Assembly (NCBI RefSeq): GCF_030689645.1
Contig: NZ_JAUYFU010000082.1
Location: forward strand, 1-46,031
Direction of reading: 5' to 3'
DNA from: Humidesulfovibrio sp.
GTDB taxonomy: Bacteria; Desulfobacterota; Desulfovibrionia; Desulfovibrionales; Desulfovibrionaceae
DNA length: 46,031 nucleotides
Shown here: positions 22,162 through 30,399 of the stretch, piece after piece
Numbering within the stretch: the first letter of the stretch is position 1
Layout: each line of letters starts with the position of its first letter
Program-made: the position numbers and the translations under genes
The notes under the pieces: model-generated
Seen by the model: only the letters and a program-made list of their open reading frames with translations
The model's database searches: none
What the model was told of the DNA's origin: nothing

Positions 22162-23538
22162 ATGATGTCAGGGAATATTCTCATACTTGACGACGAGCAG
22201 AACTACCTGCTCGTGCTCGACGCGATCCTCTCCGATGCCGGCTACAAGGCCACGCCCCTTTCCGACCCGGAGATGGGCCTGGCCTTCCTTGAGGAGTCCG
22301 AGGTGGACGTGGTCATCACGGACATGAAGATGCCCAAGCTCACCGGCAAAGATGTGCTGGACCACGTGAAGAAGCACTATCCCTACATTCCGGTGCTCAT
22401 CATGACCGCCTTCGGCAGCATTGAGGCCGCAGTGGAGGCCATGCGCACCGGCGCCTTCGACTACATCACCAAGCCATTCTCCAACGAGGAGCTTCTGCTC
22501 TCCATCTCCAAGGCCATGCAGTACGCGCGCGCGCAACAGGAAAACCGCCAGTTGCGCCGCCAGATTCAGGAGCGCTTTGGGCCGGAGAACATCGTTGGCC
22601 GCGACAAGAGCATGCGCCACGTGCTTGAAATGGTGCACCGCGCCGCGCCCAGCCGCAGCACGGTCCTCGTCACCGGCGAATCCGGCACGGGCAAGGAGCT
22701 CATCGCCAAGGCCATTCACAACGACTCGCCCCGCAAGGACGGGCCCTTCGTGTCCGTGAACTGCATGGCCCTCAACCCCGGCGTGCTGGAAAGCGAGCTT
22801 TTCGGCCACGAGAAGGGCAGCTTCACTGGCGCTGTTTCGCGCCGGCGCGGCCGCTTCGAGATGGCGGACAAGGGCACGCTGTTTCTGGACGAGATCGGCG
22901 AGCTTTCCCAGGACATGCAGGTGAAGCTTCTGCGCGTGCTGCAGGAGCGCCGCTTCGAGCGCGTGGGCGGCACCGACGCCGTTGAGGTGGATATCCGCAT
23001 CGTGGCGGCCACCAACCGCGACCTGGTGAAGGCCGTGGCCGAGGGCATCTTCCGCGAGGACCTGTTCTACCGCCTGAACGTGGTGAGCATCCACCTGCCG
23101 CCCCTGCGCGAGCGCCGGGAGGACATCCCATTTTTGGCCTCGCACTTCCTGGACAAGTTCGCCAAGGAAAACACCCGCGACATGAAGGGCTTCAGCCCCT
23201 CGGCCATGGACTACCTCTCGGCCTACGAGTGGCCGGGCAACGTGCGCCAGTTGGAGAACGTCATTGAGCGCTGCGTGGTGCTTTCCAGCGGAGAGATCAT
23301 CGGGGCCGAGGACCTGCCGCCGGAGATCAAGGACGAGGAGTCGCAGTTCAAGAGCGCGGTGGACCTGTTGCCCATCAAGCTCGACCTCTCGGAAACCCTG
23401 GAGAAGATCGAGGCGGCGGTCATCCGCCGGGCCCTGGTCAAGGCCGACTTCATCCAGGTTAAGGCTGCGGACCTGCTGAACGTGTCCAAGAGCCTCTTGC
23501 AGTACAAGCTGAAGAAGTACAACATTTCGGCGAAGTAG
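22162..23538 (+). CDS. NtrC-family sigma-54-dependent response regulator
   Basis: The 458-residue product has a receiver domain (1-120; acceptor Asp in VVITDMKMPKLTGKD, conserved Lys in ITKPFSNEE), an AAA+ domain with Walker A GESGTGKELIAKAI, the sigma-54 contact loop as GSFTGA instead of the usual GAFTGA, Walker B GTLFLDEIGELS, arginine finger region and sensor GNVRQLENVIERCVVLS, and a Fis-type HTH (QVKAADLLNVSKSLLQYKLKKY). It activates sigma-54 promoters when phosphorylated by the adjacent kinase. GGAG lies 3 nt before the first and 6 nt before a second ATG, so the start is 22162 or 22165. The GSFTGA variant is known among active enhancer-binding proteins but is uncommon. Confidence 0.94.
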   Translation: MMSGNILILDDEQNYLLVLDAILSDAGYKATPLSDPEMGLAFLEESEVDVVITDMKMPKLTGKDVLDHVKKHYPYIPVLIMTAFGSIEAAVEAMRTGAFDYITKPFSNEELLLSISKAMQYARAQQENRQLRRQIQERFGPENIVGRDKSMRHVLEMVHRAAPSRSTVLVTGESGTGKELIAKAIHNDSPRKDGPFVSVNCMALNPGVLESELFGHEKGSFTGAVSRRRGRFEMADKGTLFLDEIGELSQDMQVKLLRVLQERRFERVGGTDAVEVDIRIVAATNRDLVKAVAEGIFREDLFYRLNVVSIHLPPLRERREDIPFLASHFLDKFAKENTRDMKGFSPSAMDYLSAYEWPGNVRQLENVIERCVVLSSGEIIGAEDLPPEIKDEESQFKSAVDLLPIKLDLSETLEKIEAAVIRRALVKADFIQVKAADLLNVSKSLLQYKLKKYNISAK

Positions 23539-23603
23539 GGCACTCTTCTTTGGTCTGGGTCCTGGCCCCGTCCACTTTTGCCTGTCCTTTATGTTCTGTT
23601 CCC

Positions 23604-23642
23604 GGCAGTCGGATCGCGCTTGCGGTTAGGCTGCCTTTTTTT
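23604..23642 (+). terminator. rho-independent terminator after the kinase/regulator operon
   Basis: GGCAGTC pairs with GGCTGCC (one G-U) and is followed by seven T (23636-23642). It lies about 65 nt after the regulator stop. Confidence 0.75.
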
Positions 23643-23726
23643 GTGCGCGCCGCCCCGCCGGACAAAACACACCTTTCTAGTATGGTTCCGCTTTTTACTA
23701 TTTGTATTTGCCACTGTTTTCTGTTT

Positions 23727-23756
23727 TTGATATAGGCCTAGCCTTTGTCGTACATA
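23727..23756 (+). promoter_or_regulatory. sigma-70-like promoter for the 335-residue lipoprotein
   Basis: TTGATA (23727-23732), an 18-nt spacer, then TACATA (23751-23756), in an AT-rich stretch (about 23680-23820) unlike its surroundings. The gene starts 69 nt downstream. Match to consensus only; not tested. Confidence 0.5.
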
Positions 23757-23824
23757 TCAAACCACATGCAGAGACAGAGATAATTGAGCTGTTTATCAAC
23801 AACCGACAATTACGGGGAAACATT

Positions 23825-24832
23825 GTGAAGACAGTATGCGGCATCGTCGCCTTGACCATCGCCCTTTCCGCCTGCGCCACGGTTTGTCCTCCCACGCCTG
23901 CGAACACCATGAGCGACTCGCCATTTCGGAACTACCGCCTGAGCGCCCTGGCCATAAACACCACGGACTCCCCAAGCATGCCGTTCGCACAGGAAATTCT
24001 GGATACTGACCCCCTCCACGGCTATCGTCCCGCCAATTACTCGGAGGCCGAAACAATCATCAGGAGCACCTTCAGCAAGCCTGGGGACGAAGGCTACGCA
24101 AGCGCCCCGGCCGTGCACGTCATCTGCTCCATGGAGACGGTCTCCCCCAGCATGCCCGGCTTCATCGATCACCTGCCCGCAAAGCTCGTCGGGAAGGTGT
24201 CTGTCATTGATCCGGGCACAAAGCGCACGTTGGCCAATAAACAATGCGATTTTGACGCTGCGACGCTTCCCGCCCCCGCAAAGGACGAATGCGGCAAGCG
24301 CGGACTGCCGGGCCTCAGCGACGTCATCCACCAGTGCCTGCGCCAGTTCGCGCCGGACATGAAGTCCGCCCGCCTCAAGCCCCAGCCGACGCCGGGCGCA
24401 ATGCTCGAGGGCACCTTCACCGGTGTGACCGTGAACTTCACGCCCAATCCGCCCACCATGTGGCAAAAGGCCACCAACAGCCAGTCAAAGCGCTTTGACG
24501 ACGTGACGCTGTACAGGCTTACCACCTATGAACTGCCCACAGCCATTTCCAAGGCTTTGGTGGACAACAACCCCTTCAGCAATTCGGCCGCGAACACGTA
24601 CAGCATTATAATTGACGTCAAAGACAGCGAACTGCCCTTCGAATTCTTCTCGGTGCGAAAAGTGCGTTACAGCGCCACAACCACCATCCAGAGAAACGGC
24701 AAGTCCGTCGGCAGCTTCACGCATGCTGCGCCGCAAACCATCGTCTCCCAGCGGCAGACCGCATACGCGGGCCACGTGCAGGCCATTGTTGAGTATCTGC
24801 GCGACCATGCGGAAGAAATCGACAAGATGTGA
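23825..24832 (+). CDS. lipoprotein of unknown function
   Basis: The 335-residue product starts at GTG 23825 (GGGGA about 8 nt upstream) and reads MKTVCGIVALTIALSACATV: a lipoprotein signal with lipobox LSAC, Cys 17. The mature part begins with Pro/Thr-rich linker and includes Cys residues likely to pair in the periplasm (VICSME, KQCDFDA, KDECGKRG, HQCLRQF). A C-terminal segment with NTYSIIIDVKDSELPFEFFSVRKVRYSATTTI looks like a beta sandwich edge resembling DUF799/YajI-type lipoproteins, though I do not recognise the family. GC content is lower than that of flanking genes, and an AT-rich promoter region precedes it, hinting at recent acquisition. No neighbour suggests a role. Confidence 0.68.
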   Translation: MKTVCGIVALTIALSACATVCPPTPANTMSDSPFRNYRLSALAINTTDSPSMPFAQEILDTDPLHGYRPANYSEAETIIRSTFSKPGDEGYASAPAVHVICSMETVSPSMPGFIDHLPAKLVGKVSVIDPGTKRTLANKQCDFDAATLPAPAKDECGKRGLPGLSDVIHQCLRQFAPDMKSARLKPQPTPGAMLEGTFTGVTVNFTPNPPTMWQKATNSQSKRFDDVTLYRLTTYELPTAISKALVDNNPFSNSAANTYSIIIDVKDSELPFEFFSVRKVRYSATTTIQRNGKSVGSFTHAAPQTIVSQRQTAYAGHVQAIVEYLRDHAEEIDKM

Positions 24833-24914
24833 CCATGTAGCATACGCCACCCCGGCGGGGGGGGCCTCACCGCCCCCCCTTCCCCGCCGCCCCCCTTTGC
24901 CCTACAATCGGCCC

Positions 24915-27824
24915 ATGACTTCCGACGTTGCCGAATACATCGCCGCCCTGCTGGCTTCCGAGCGCCTGGGCAGGCAGGTGTGCCACCACAGGCTCATCGC
25001 TGGCCGCGAGGCCGAGTACGCCGAGCCCCGGCGGCCCTGGCCCAATGCTGTGCGCGAGATGCTGGCCGCCCGCGGCATCGACGCGCTATACAGCCACCAG
25101 GCCCTGGCCGCAGACCTGGTGCGCGGCGGCAGGCACGTGGTGGTGGCAACGCCCACTGCCAGCGGCAAGACCTTCGCCTTTCAACTGCCCATCATCGAAG
25201 CGGTGCTGGCCAACCCGGACAGCCGCGCCCTGGCCGTGTATCCGCTCAAGGCCCTGGCCCAGGACCAACTGCGCGGCTTCACGGAGCTGGTGGAGGGCCT
25301 CACGGCCGTGCCAGCGGCGCGGCGCCCCACCGCCGCCATCTACGACGGCGACACCAAGCCGTCCCAGCGGGCCAAGATCCGCAAGCGCCCGCCCAATTTG
25401 CTGCTGACAAACCCGGAGATGCTGCACCTTTCCATGCTGCCGCACCACGGCACCTGGGCCCAGGTCTTCGCCACGCTCACGCATATCGTGCTCGACGAGG
25501 TGCACACGTACCGAGGCGTGCTGGGCGCGCACATGAGCCAGGTGCTGCGACGCGTGCAGCGCATCTGCCGCTACTACGGCTCAGACCCGGTGTTCGTGTT
25601 CTGCTCGGCCACGGTGGGAAATCCGGCGGAATTGTGCCAGCTCTTGACCGGCATCGAGCCCGTGGCCATCACCCAAAGCGGCGCGCCTGCCGGGGCCCGG
25701 CACATGGTCTTCCTGAACCCGGAGGACTCGCCCGCCACGGCGGCCATCCAGCTTTTGCAGGCCGCGCTCTCGCGGGGCCTCAAGACCATCGTGTACGCGC
25801 AAAGCCGCCGCATGACGGAGCTCATCGCCATGTGGGCCAGCGAAAAAAGCGGGCAGTACAAGGACCGCATCAGCGCCTACCGCGCGGGTTTCCTGCCCGA
25901 GGAGCGCCGCGAGATCGAGGCGCGCATGTCGTCGGGAGAGTTGCTGGCGGTCATCAGCACCAGCGCGCTGGAGCTGGGCATCGACATCGGCGGCCTCGAC
26001 GTGTGCATTCTTGTGGGCTATCCGGGCAGCGTCATGGCGACCTTGCAGCGCGGAGGGCGCGTGGGCCGGGCCCAGCAGGAGAGCGCAGTGGTGCTTATCG
26101 CCCAGGAGGACGCCCTCGACCAGTTCTTCATGCGGCACCCTGAGGACTTCTTCGCCCGGCCTGCGGAAAACGCGGTGCTCAATCCGGCCAACCCGGTGAT
26201 CCTGCCCCGGCATCTGGTGTGCGCCGCTGCGGAGCTGCCCCTGGCCCTTTCACGCGGGGGGGAGCCCTATCTGGACGCCCCTGGCGCGCGCGAGGCCCTG
26301 GCCGGGCTGCTGGCCCGCGGCGAATTGCTGCAAAGCGCGGACGGGCTCGAAGCGCTCTCCCCGCGCAAGCGCCCGCACCACAACGTGGACCTGCGCGGCG
26401 CGGGCTCGCAGGTGGCAATCGAAGACGCTGCCACGGGGGAGGTCATCGGCGCGGTGGACTCCCTGCGCGCCCGGCGCGAGACGCACCCCGGCGCGGTGTA
26501 CCTGCACCGGGGGCGCACCTGGCTGGTGGAGAGCCTCGACATTCCTGGCGCAACGGTCAAGGTGCGCGCCGCCCGCGTGGGCTACTCCACTCGCGTGCGC
26601 TCCACCAAGGACACGGAGATTCTGGAAATCTTCGATCGGCGAGAAGTGCTGGGCACCCGCGTCACCCTGGCGCGGCTGAAAGTCACGGAGCACATCACCG
26701 GGTACGAGAAGCGCTCCACGCGCGGCGGCGCACTGCTTGGCATGGTGCCGCTGGACATGCCGCCCTCGGTGTTCGAGACCGAGGGCATCTGGCTCGACGT
26801 GCCGGACGAGGCCCGCAGAAGCGCCGAGGCCGAGTACCTGCATTTCATGGGCGGCATCCACGCCCTGGAGCACGCGGCCATCGGCATTCTGCCCCTGCTG
26901 GTGATGACCGACAGAAACGACCTGGGCGGCATCTCCACGCCCATGCACCCGCAGACAGGCGGGGCCGCCGTGTTCATCTATGACGGCATGCCCGGCGGTG
27001 CTGGTTTGACAAGAGAGGCTTTCAGCCGCGCCGAGGAGCTGCTTGAGCGAACCCTGGCCGTGGTGGCGGACTGCCCCTGCGAGCTGGGCTGCCCGTCGTG
27101 CGTGCACTCGCCCAAGTGCGGCAGCGGCAACCGGCCCATCGACAAGGCCGCAGCGCGATTCCTGCTGCGAGAACTCACCAGCGGCCAGCCCGGAGAAGAC
27201 CGCAGGGCCGAAATCGCCGCCGCAACAAAGGAGAACGCCATGCCCATCGAAGGAACCCTGCCGGGAATCTTTCCCACCACCGTGCCCACCCCCAAGCGCT
27301 TTGCCGTGGTGGACGTGGAGACGCGCCGCAGCGCCGCAGAGGTGGGCGGCTGGACCCGGCCCGACCTCATGGGCATCAGCGTCGCAGTGCTCTACGATTC
27401 CGGCACGGATGAATTCGTGGACTACCAGGAGCATGAGATTCCAGCCCTGGCCGAACGCCTGAAAACCTTCGATCTGGTGGTCGGCTTCAACATCCTGCGC
27501 TTTGATTACGGCGTTTTGGCCGGAGCGCACCCCTTTGCCTACCGCTCCCTGCCCACCCTGGACATGCTGAACCATGTGCACGAGCGCCTGGGCTACCGAC
27601 TGAAGCTGGACAACCTGGCCCAGGCGACCCTGGGCGTGGGCAAAAGCGCGGACGGCCTTCAAGCCTTGCAATGGTGGAAAGAGGGCAAGCTTGAGGAGAT
27701 CGCCCACTACTGCCGCCAGGACGTGGCCGTGACGCGCGACCTGTATCTCTTTGGCCGCGAGAACCGCTACGTGCTGTTCGAAAACAAGGCTGGGCAGAAG
27801 GCTCGGCTGCCCGTTGGCTGGTAA
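24915..27824 (+). CDS. MrfA-MrfB-like fused DEAD/DEAH helicase and DEDDy exonuclease
   Basis: The 969-residue product joins a YprA/MrfA-type helicase (about 1-765) and a YprB/MrfB-type RNase H-like exonuclease (about 790-969). Helicase motifs: ATPTASGKT (I), VYPLKALAQDQL (Ia), LTNPEMLH, DEVH (II), FCSATVGNP (III), STSALELGIDIGGLD and QRGGRVGRA (V, VI). Near its end is the DUF1998 zinc site CPCELGCPSCVHSPKCGSGN (four Cys). The exonuclease part has VDVET (Asp, Glu), NILRFDYG (Asp) and YCRQDVAVT (Tyr, Asp): a full DEDDy set. In Bacillus subtilis MrfA and MrfB are separate proteins that repair mitomycin C lesions independent of UvrABC; here one polypeptide would couple strand separation and digestion. 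Start ATG 24915 lacks a clear ribosome binding site. Confidence 0.88.
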   Translation: MTSDVAEYIAALLASERLGRQVCHHRLIAGREAEYAEPRRPWPNAVREMLAARGIDALYSHQALAADLVRGGRHVVVATPTASGKTFAFQLPIIEAVLANPDSRALAVYPLKALAQDQLRGFTELVEGLTAVPAARRPTAAIYDGDTKPSQRAKIRKRPPNLLLTNPEMLHLSMLPHHGTWAQVFATLTHIVLDEVHTYRGVLGAHMSQVLRRVQRICRYYGSDPVFVFCSATVGNPAELCQLLTGIEPVAITQSGAPAGARHMVFLNPEDSPATAAIQLLQAALSRGLKTIVYAQSRRMTELIAMWASEKSGQYKDRISAYRAGFLPEERREIEARMSSGELLAVISTSALELGIDIGGLDVCILVGYPGSVMATLQRGGRVGRAQQESAVVLIAQEDALDQFFMRHPEDFFARPAENAVLNPANPVILPRHLVCAAAELPLALSRGGEPYLDAPGAREALAGLLARGELLQSADGLEALSPRKRPHHNVDLRGAGSQVAIEDAATGEVIGAVDSLRARRETHPGAVYLHRGRTWLVESLDIPGATVKVRAARVGYSTRVRSTKDTEILEIFDRREVLGTRVTLARLKVTEHITGYEKRSTRGGALLGMVPLDMPPSVFETEGIWLDVPDEARRSAEAEYLHFMGGIHALEHAAIGILPLLVMTDRNDLGGISTPMHPQTGGAAVFIYDGMPGGAGLTREAFSRAEELLERTLAVVADCPCELGCPSCVHSPKCGSGNRPIDKAAARFLLRELTSGQPGEDRRAEIAAATKENAMPIEGTLPGIFPTTVPTPKRFAVVDVETRRSAAEVGGWTRPDLMGISVAVLYDSGTDEFVDYQEHEIPALAERLKTFDLVVGFNILRFDYGVLAGAHPFAYRSLPTLDMLNHVHERLGYRLKLDNLAQATLGVGKSADGLQALQWWKEGKLEEIAHYCRQDVAVTRDLYLFGRENRYVLFENKAGQKARLPVGW
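27227..27242 (+). promoter_or_regulatory. internal ribosome binding site and ATG at the helicase/exonuclease junction
   Basis: AAAGGAG (27227-27233), a 6-nt spacer, then ATG 27240-27242, in frame with the fused gene. Translation from here would give a free 194-residue exonuclease (MPIEGTLPGIFP...). It is a much better initiation site than that of the full gene and lies exactly in the linker between the two enzyme halves. Either a remnant of a recent fusion of two adjacent genes or a working dual start. Confidence 0.7.
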
Positions 27825-27844
27825 AGGGAAAGGCGGCAAGGACC

Positions 27845-28429
27845 ATGCGGGATGCATCGATCATTAACGGCGAGCACGAAGGCGAGACCTTTACAAACAT
27901 TGCGGGCGACAACGCCACGCTGCACTCGGCCAATTTCCACCAGTGCGTGTTCCGCAGCGCGTCTTTTCAGTATGCGAAACTCGTCAACTGCACATTCGAG
28001 CAATGCGTTTTTGATTGCTGCAATTTGTCGCTGGCGCAATTGCGGTCGACCAGAATCGTGGGCACTCGATTCATCAACTCCAAGCTCACGGGCATCAACT
28101 GGAGCACCCCCAGCGGGGTCTTCTCCGCCTCTTTCGAGGGCTGCCTTATGGATAATTGCTCCTTCTCTTCATTGAATCTTTCGAAATACAAATTCATCAA
28201 CTGCTCATTTCACGACGCCTCATTCATGGACACGAAGCTCGCCTATTCCATCTTTGAGGAATGCGATCTGCGCAATTGCACATTCCATAACACCGACCTC
28301 AGCCATGCTGATTTTTCCACCGCGTTCAACTATTTCATGAACGCGGACACAAACAAGCTCCATAAAACCATTTTCGCCTTGCCGGAGGCTGTCTCGCTCC
28401 TTTCAAATTTCGATATCACACTGAAATAG
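27845..28429 (+). CDS. pentapeptide-repeat protein
   Basis: The 194-residue protein consists mostly of A(D/N)LxF-like repeats: for example LHSANFHQCVF, FQYAKLVNCTF, DCCNLSLAQL, TRFINSKLTGINW, SFSSLNLSKYKFINCSF, HDASFMDTKLAYSIF and ECDLRNCTFHNTDLSHADF. This should fold into a right-handed quadrilateral beta-helix. It is the size of McbG/Qnr-like DNA-mimicking gyrase protectors, but pentapeptide proteins have varied functions, so this is only a possibility. No signal peptide. AAGGA stands 2-7 nt before the ATG and the helicase/exonuclease gene ends 20 nt upstream, so they may be co-transcribed. GC is lower than its neighbours. A terminator directly follows. Confidence 0.85.
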   Translation: MRDASIINGEHEGETFTNIAGDNATLHSANFHQCVFRSASFQYAKLVNCTFEQCVFDCCNLSLAQLRSTRIVGTRFINSKLTGINWSTPSGVFSASFEGCLMDNCSFSSLNLSKYKFINCSFHDASFMDTKLAYSIFEECDLRNCTFHNTDLSHADFSTAFNYFMNADTNKLHKTIFALPEAVSLLSNFDITLK

Positions 28430-28448
28430 CCCGTCCTGACGGGTCTTT
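28430..28448 (+). terminator. rho-independent terminator after the pentapeptide gene
   Basis: CCCGTCCTGACGGG forms a short stem with a small loop and TCTTTT follows. It overlaps the end of the stop codon. The rest of the 180-nt gap to the next gene shows no feature. Confidence 0.65.
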
Positions 28449-28608
28449 TGCCGCCACTCTGCCAAAGCGGCGGCGCAGCATCCAGACCGCCAATTCCCGC
28501 CTCCAGAGAGCGGTTTTCCCTTGCCGAGACCTTGGACGCGCTGTATTTCTTCCGGGCTGTGCCCGGACGCCCAGCGCCCCCCCATTCCCGCATCAGACAA
28601 GGTAGAAC

Positions 28609-29496
28609 ATGCTCGCACACAAGCTCAAGGCCGACGGCCTGCTCATGCTCACCGCACTCATCTGGGGCGCGTCCTTTGTCGCCCAGCGCATGGGCATGGA
28701 GCACGTCGGCCCGTTCACATTCAACGGCATCCGCTTCGCCCTGGGCGCGCTGGCCTTGCAGCCGCTCATCTGGAAGATGCAGCAGACCAGAGCCCGCGAG
28801 GGCAAGGGCTCCGGCATCGACACCAAGCGCCTTGTGCGCTTCGGACTGCTGGCTGGCTGCGTGCTGTTCACGGCAGCGGCCTTGCAGCAGGTCGGCATGG
28901 TCTATACCACGGCTGGCAAGGCCGGGTTCATCACGGGACTCTATGTGGTGATGGTGCCGCTGTTCGGCCTGGCGCTGGGCAACCGGGCTGGCATCGGGAC
29001 GTGGGGCGGCGCGCTGGCGGCGGCGGTGGGCATGTATTTGCTCTCGGTGAACGAGGACTTCACCATCGCCTATGGGGACGTTCTGGAACTCATTGGCGCG
29101 GTGTTCTGGGCCGGGCACGTGCTTATCATCAGCAGACTTTCGCCGGGCATGGACGGCACCGACGCCGTGAAGCTGGCCTCAGCCCAATTCGCCGTCTGCT
29201 CGGCATTGAGCCTGGGCGTCGGAGTTATTATCGAGCCCATCACCCTGGCGGGCGTTTCCGGCGCCGCGATTCCAATCCTTTACGGCGGCCTCTTGAGCGT
29301 AGGCGTGGCCTACACCCTCCAGGTGGTGGCCCAGCGCGACGCCGATCCGGCCCACGCGGCCATCATTTTGAGCATGGAGGCTGTGTTCGCTGCCGTTGCG
29401 GGCTACTTCCTGCTGGGCGAAGTTCTGGAAGCGCGCGCCCTCATCGGCTGCGGGCTCATGCTTGCAGGCATGGTCGTCTCGCAGCTCAGGCCATAG
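28609..29496 (+). CDS. EamA-family (DMT superfamily) transporter
   Basis: The 295-residue product has ten hydrophobic segments in two EamA repeats of five, starting ADGLLMLTALIWGASFVAQR in the first and VLELIGAVFWAGHVLIISRL in the second; the signature WG.SF and the small-residue helix AAIILSMEAVFAAVAGYFLLGE (E in repeat 2) are typical. AAGGT lies 6 nt before the ATG. Such drug/metabolite exporters move amino acids, nucleobases or other metabolites across the inner membrane; substrate is unknown. It is monocistronic, convergent with the next gene, with only 45 nt between. Confidence 0.92.
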   Translation: MLAHKLKADGLLMLTALIWGASFVAQRMGMEHVGPFTFNGIRFALGALALQPLIWKMQQTRAREGKGSGIDTKRLVRFGLLAGCVLFTAAALQQVGMVYTTAGKAGFITGLYVVMVPLFGLALGNRAGIGTWGGALAAAVGMYLLSVNEDFTIAYGDVLELIGAVFWAGHVLIISRLSPGMDGTDAVKLASAQFAVCSALSLGVGVIIEPITLAGVSGAAIPILYGGLLSVGVAYTLQVVAQRDADPAHAAIILSMEAVFAAVAGYFLLGEVLEARALIGCGLMLAGMVVSQLRP

Positions 29497-29541
29497 CGCC
29501 CCAGCCACTCCTGTTTCCTGCCCTGCGGCGCCGCCGCCAGC

Positions 29542-29841
29542 CTACTCGGTGGGCTCGTGCTCATCCGCGCCATTGGCCGAGTCCATTCGCCGGGCCATGT
29601 TTTCGTAGATCTTCCTCATGGACTGCGTGAACTCGCGCCAGCTCTCCATGGGGGCGTACTCCGTCTGCTTCAGCCGCTCGCGCAACTCTGCCCTACTGGC
29701 CTGAAGATAAAAGTACGTCTTTTCCCGCTCCAACCGGGCATGCTCGCTCTTGGGCCTTGGCCTCGCCGCCAGCCGCTCCAGCTTCTCGTCGAACTGGCGA
29801 AGCTTCTGCTCCATCTCGGAAAGGAACTCCTGCCTGACCAT
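29542..29841 (-). CDS. coiled-coil protein of unknown function, 99 residues
   Basis: An AGGAGGG site stands 6 nt before ATG 29839-29841. The product is strongly helical and charged: MVRQEFLSEMEQKLRQFDEK, LERLAARP, ARLEREKTYFYLQASRAELRERLKQTE, with heptad-like spacing in the first half and middle, ending in an acidic tail (DEHEPTE). No signal or membrane segment. It lies 141 nt downstream of the phage-type lysis genes on the same strand but is probably host: the composition and codon use are those of the chromosome. No family recognised. Confidence 0.6.
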   Translation of the reverse strand: MVRQEFLSEMEQKLRQFDEKLERLAARPRPKSEHARLEREKTYFYLQASRAELRERLKQTEYAPMESWREFTQSMRKIYENMARRMDSANGADEHEPTE

Positions 29842-29939
29842 GACGCACCCTCCTGTGTTGGTGGAGTGTTGCGGGGGGCTTTCCAGGCTCTCTACCTTTC
29901 ACAAGATAAGAACGGCGCACGGCCCTGTCCATGCCTGCG

Positions 29940-29994
29940 GCCGAAGGCTGACGGCAATATCCGCCAGGCAGCCCACGCGCCGTCAGCCTTCGGC
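29940..29994. repeat. perfect 16-bp inverted repeat at the end of the endolysin gene
   Basis: GCCGAAGGCTGACGGC (29940-29955) and GCCGTCAGCCTTCGGC (29979-29994) are exact complements separated by 23 nt. The right arm contains the endolysin stop codon. On the minus strand it forms a hairpin directly after translation ends, but with no T tract, so it may be a 3'-end stabiliser or recombination scar instead of an intrinsic terminator. Confidence 0.7.
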
Positions 29995-30399
29995 ACGGCG
30001 CACCTGTTCTGCAAGACGCTCCGCCCTTGCGCCAACTTGCCGCGCCCACGAAGAGTCCAGCATGGCCGAAGCCGCCTCGCGATACTGTCCCGTCCGCATG
30101 TGCTCCAGCGTCTTTTGGAACTTCAGCAGCCCGCGCAGGCCAAGGTTGAAGCTCATGTTCACCAGGGCCTCCTGCACCTCCTCCGGGGCCGCCAGCACCC
30201 AGGGCTGACTGACGGCCAGCTGGCCCCAGAACGCCGAGATGTCGTTATTGAGCAGCACAAGGGCCTCAGACTCGGTGATGCCCCGGTCGTCCAAATTGCG
30301 GCCCACGCCGATGGTCAGCCTCCCGGCGGTGCAACGGTAAGGCTTGAGGCGCAGCCCCTCGTCCACGAGAAGCTGGCCTTCCAGACGAAGCCTGTTCAT
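29983..30399 (-). CDS. phage-type GH24 endolysin (lysozyme/muramidase)
   Basis: The 138-residue product starts at ATG 30397-30399, which overlaps the holin stop by ATGA, so it is translationally coupled. The catalytic triad of T4-type lysozymes in its E-C-T form is visible: Glu in LVDEGLRLKPYR, Cys in YRCTAGRLTIGVG at the position of T4 Asp20, and Thr in LTIGVG. Later parts fit the family: EVQEALVNMSFNLGLRGLLKF and the C-terminal SSWARQVGARAERLAEQVR. No signal-arrest helix is seen, so export should depend on the holin. It hydrolyses murein to release particles. Full length for the group. Confidence 0.92.
   Translation of the reverse strand: MNRLRLEGQLLVDEGLRLKPYRCTAGRLTIGVGRNLDDRGITESEALVLLNNDISAFWGQLAVSQPWVLAAPEEVQEALVNMSFNLGLRGLLKFQKTLEHMRTGQYREAASAMLDSSWARQVGARAERLAEQVRRAEG

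Noticed and set aside
24833-24900. G-run/C-run after the lipoprotein gene as a terminator
   Set aside because: The runs could pair, but the loop is composed of pairing bases and no T tract follows.
26250-27857. 535-codon minus-strand frame opposite the helicase gene
   Set aside because: Shadow of the helicase/exonuclease frame, with composition typical of antisense GC-rich DNA.
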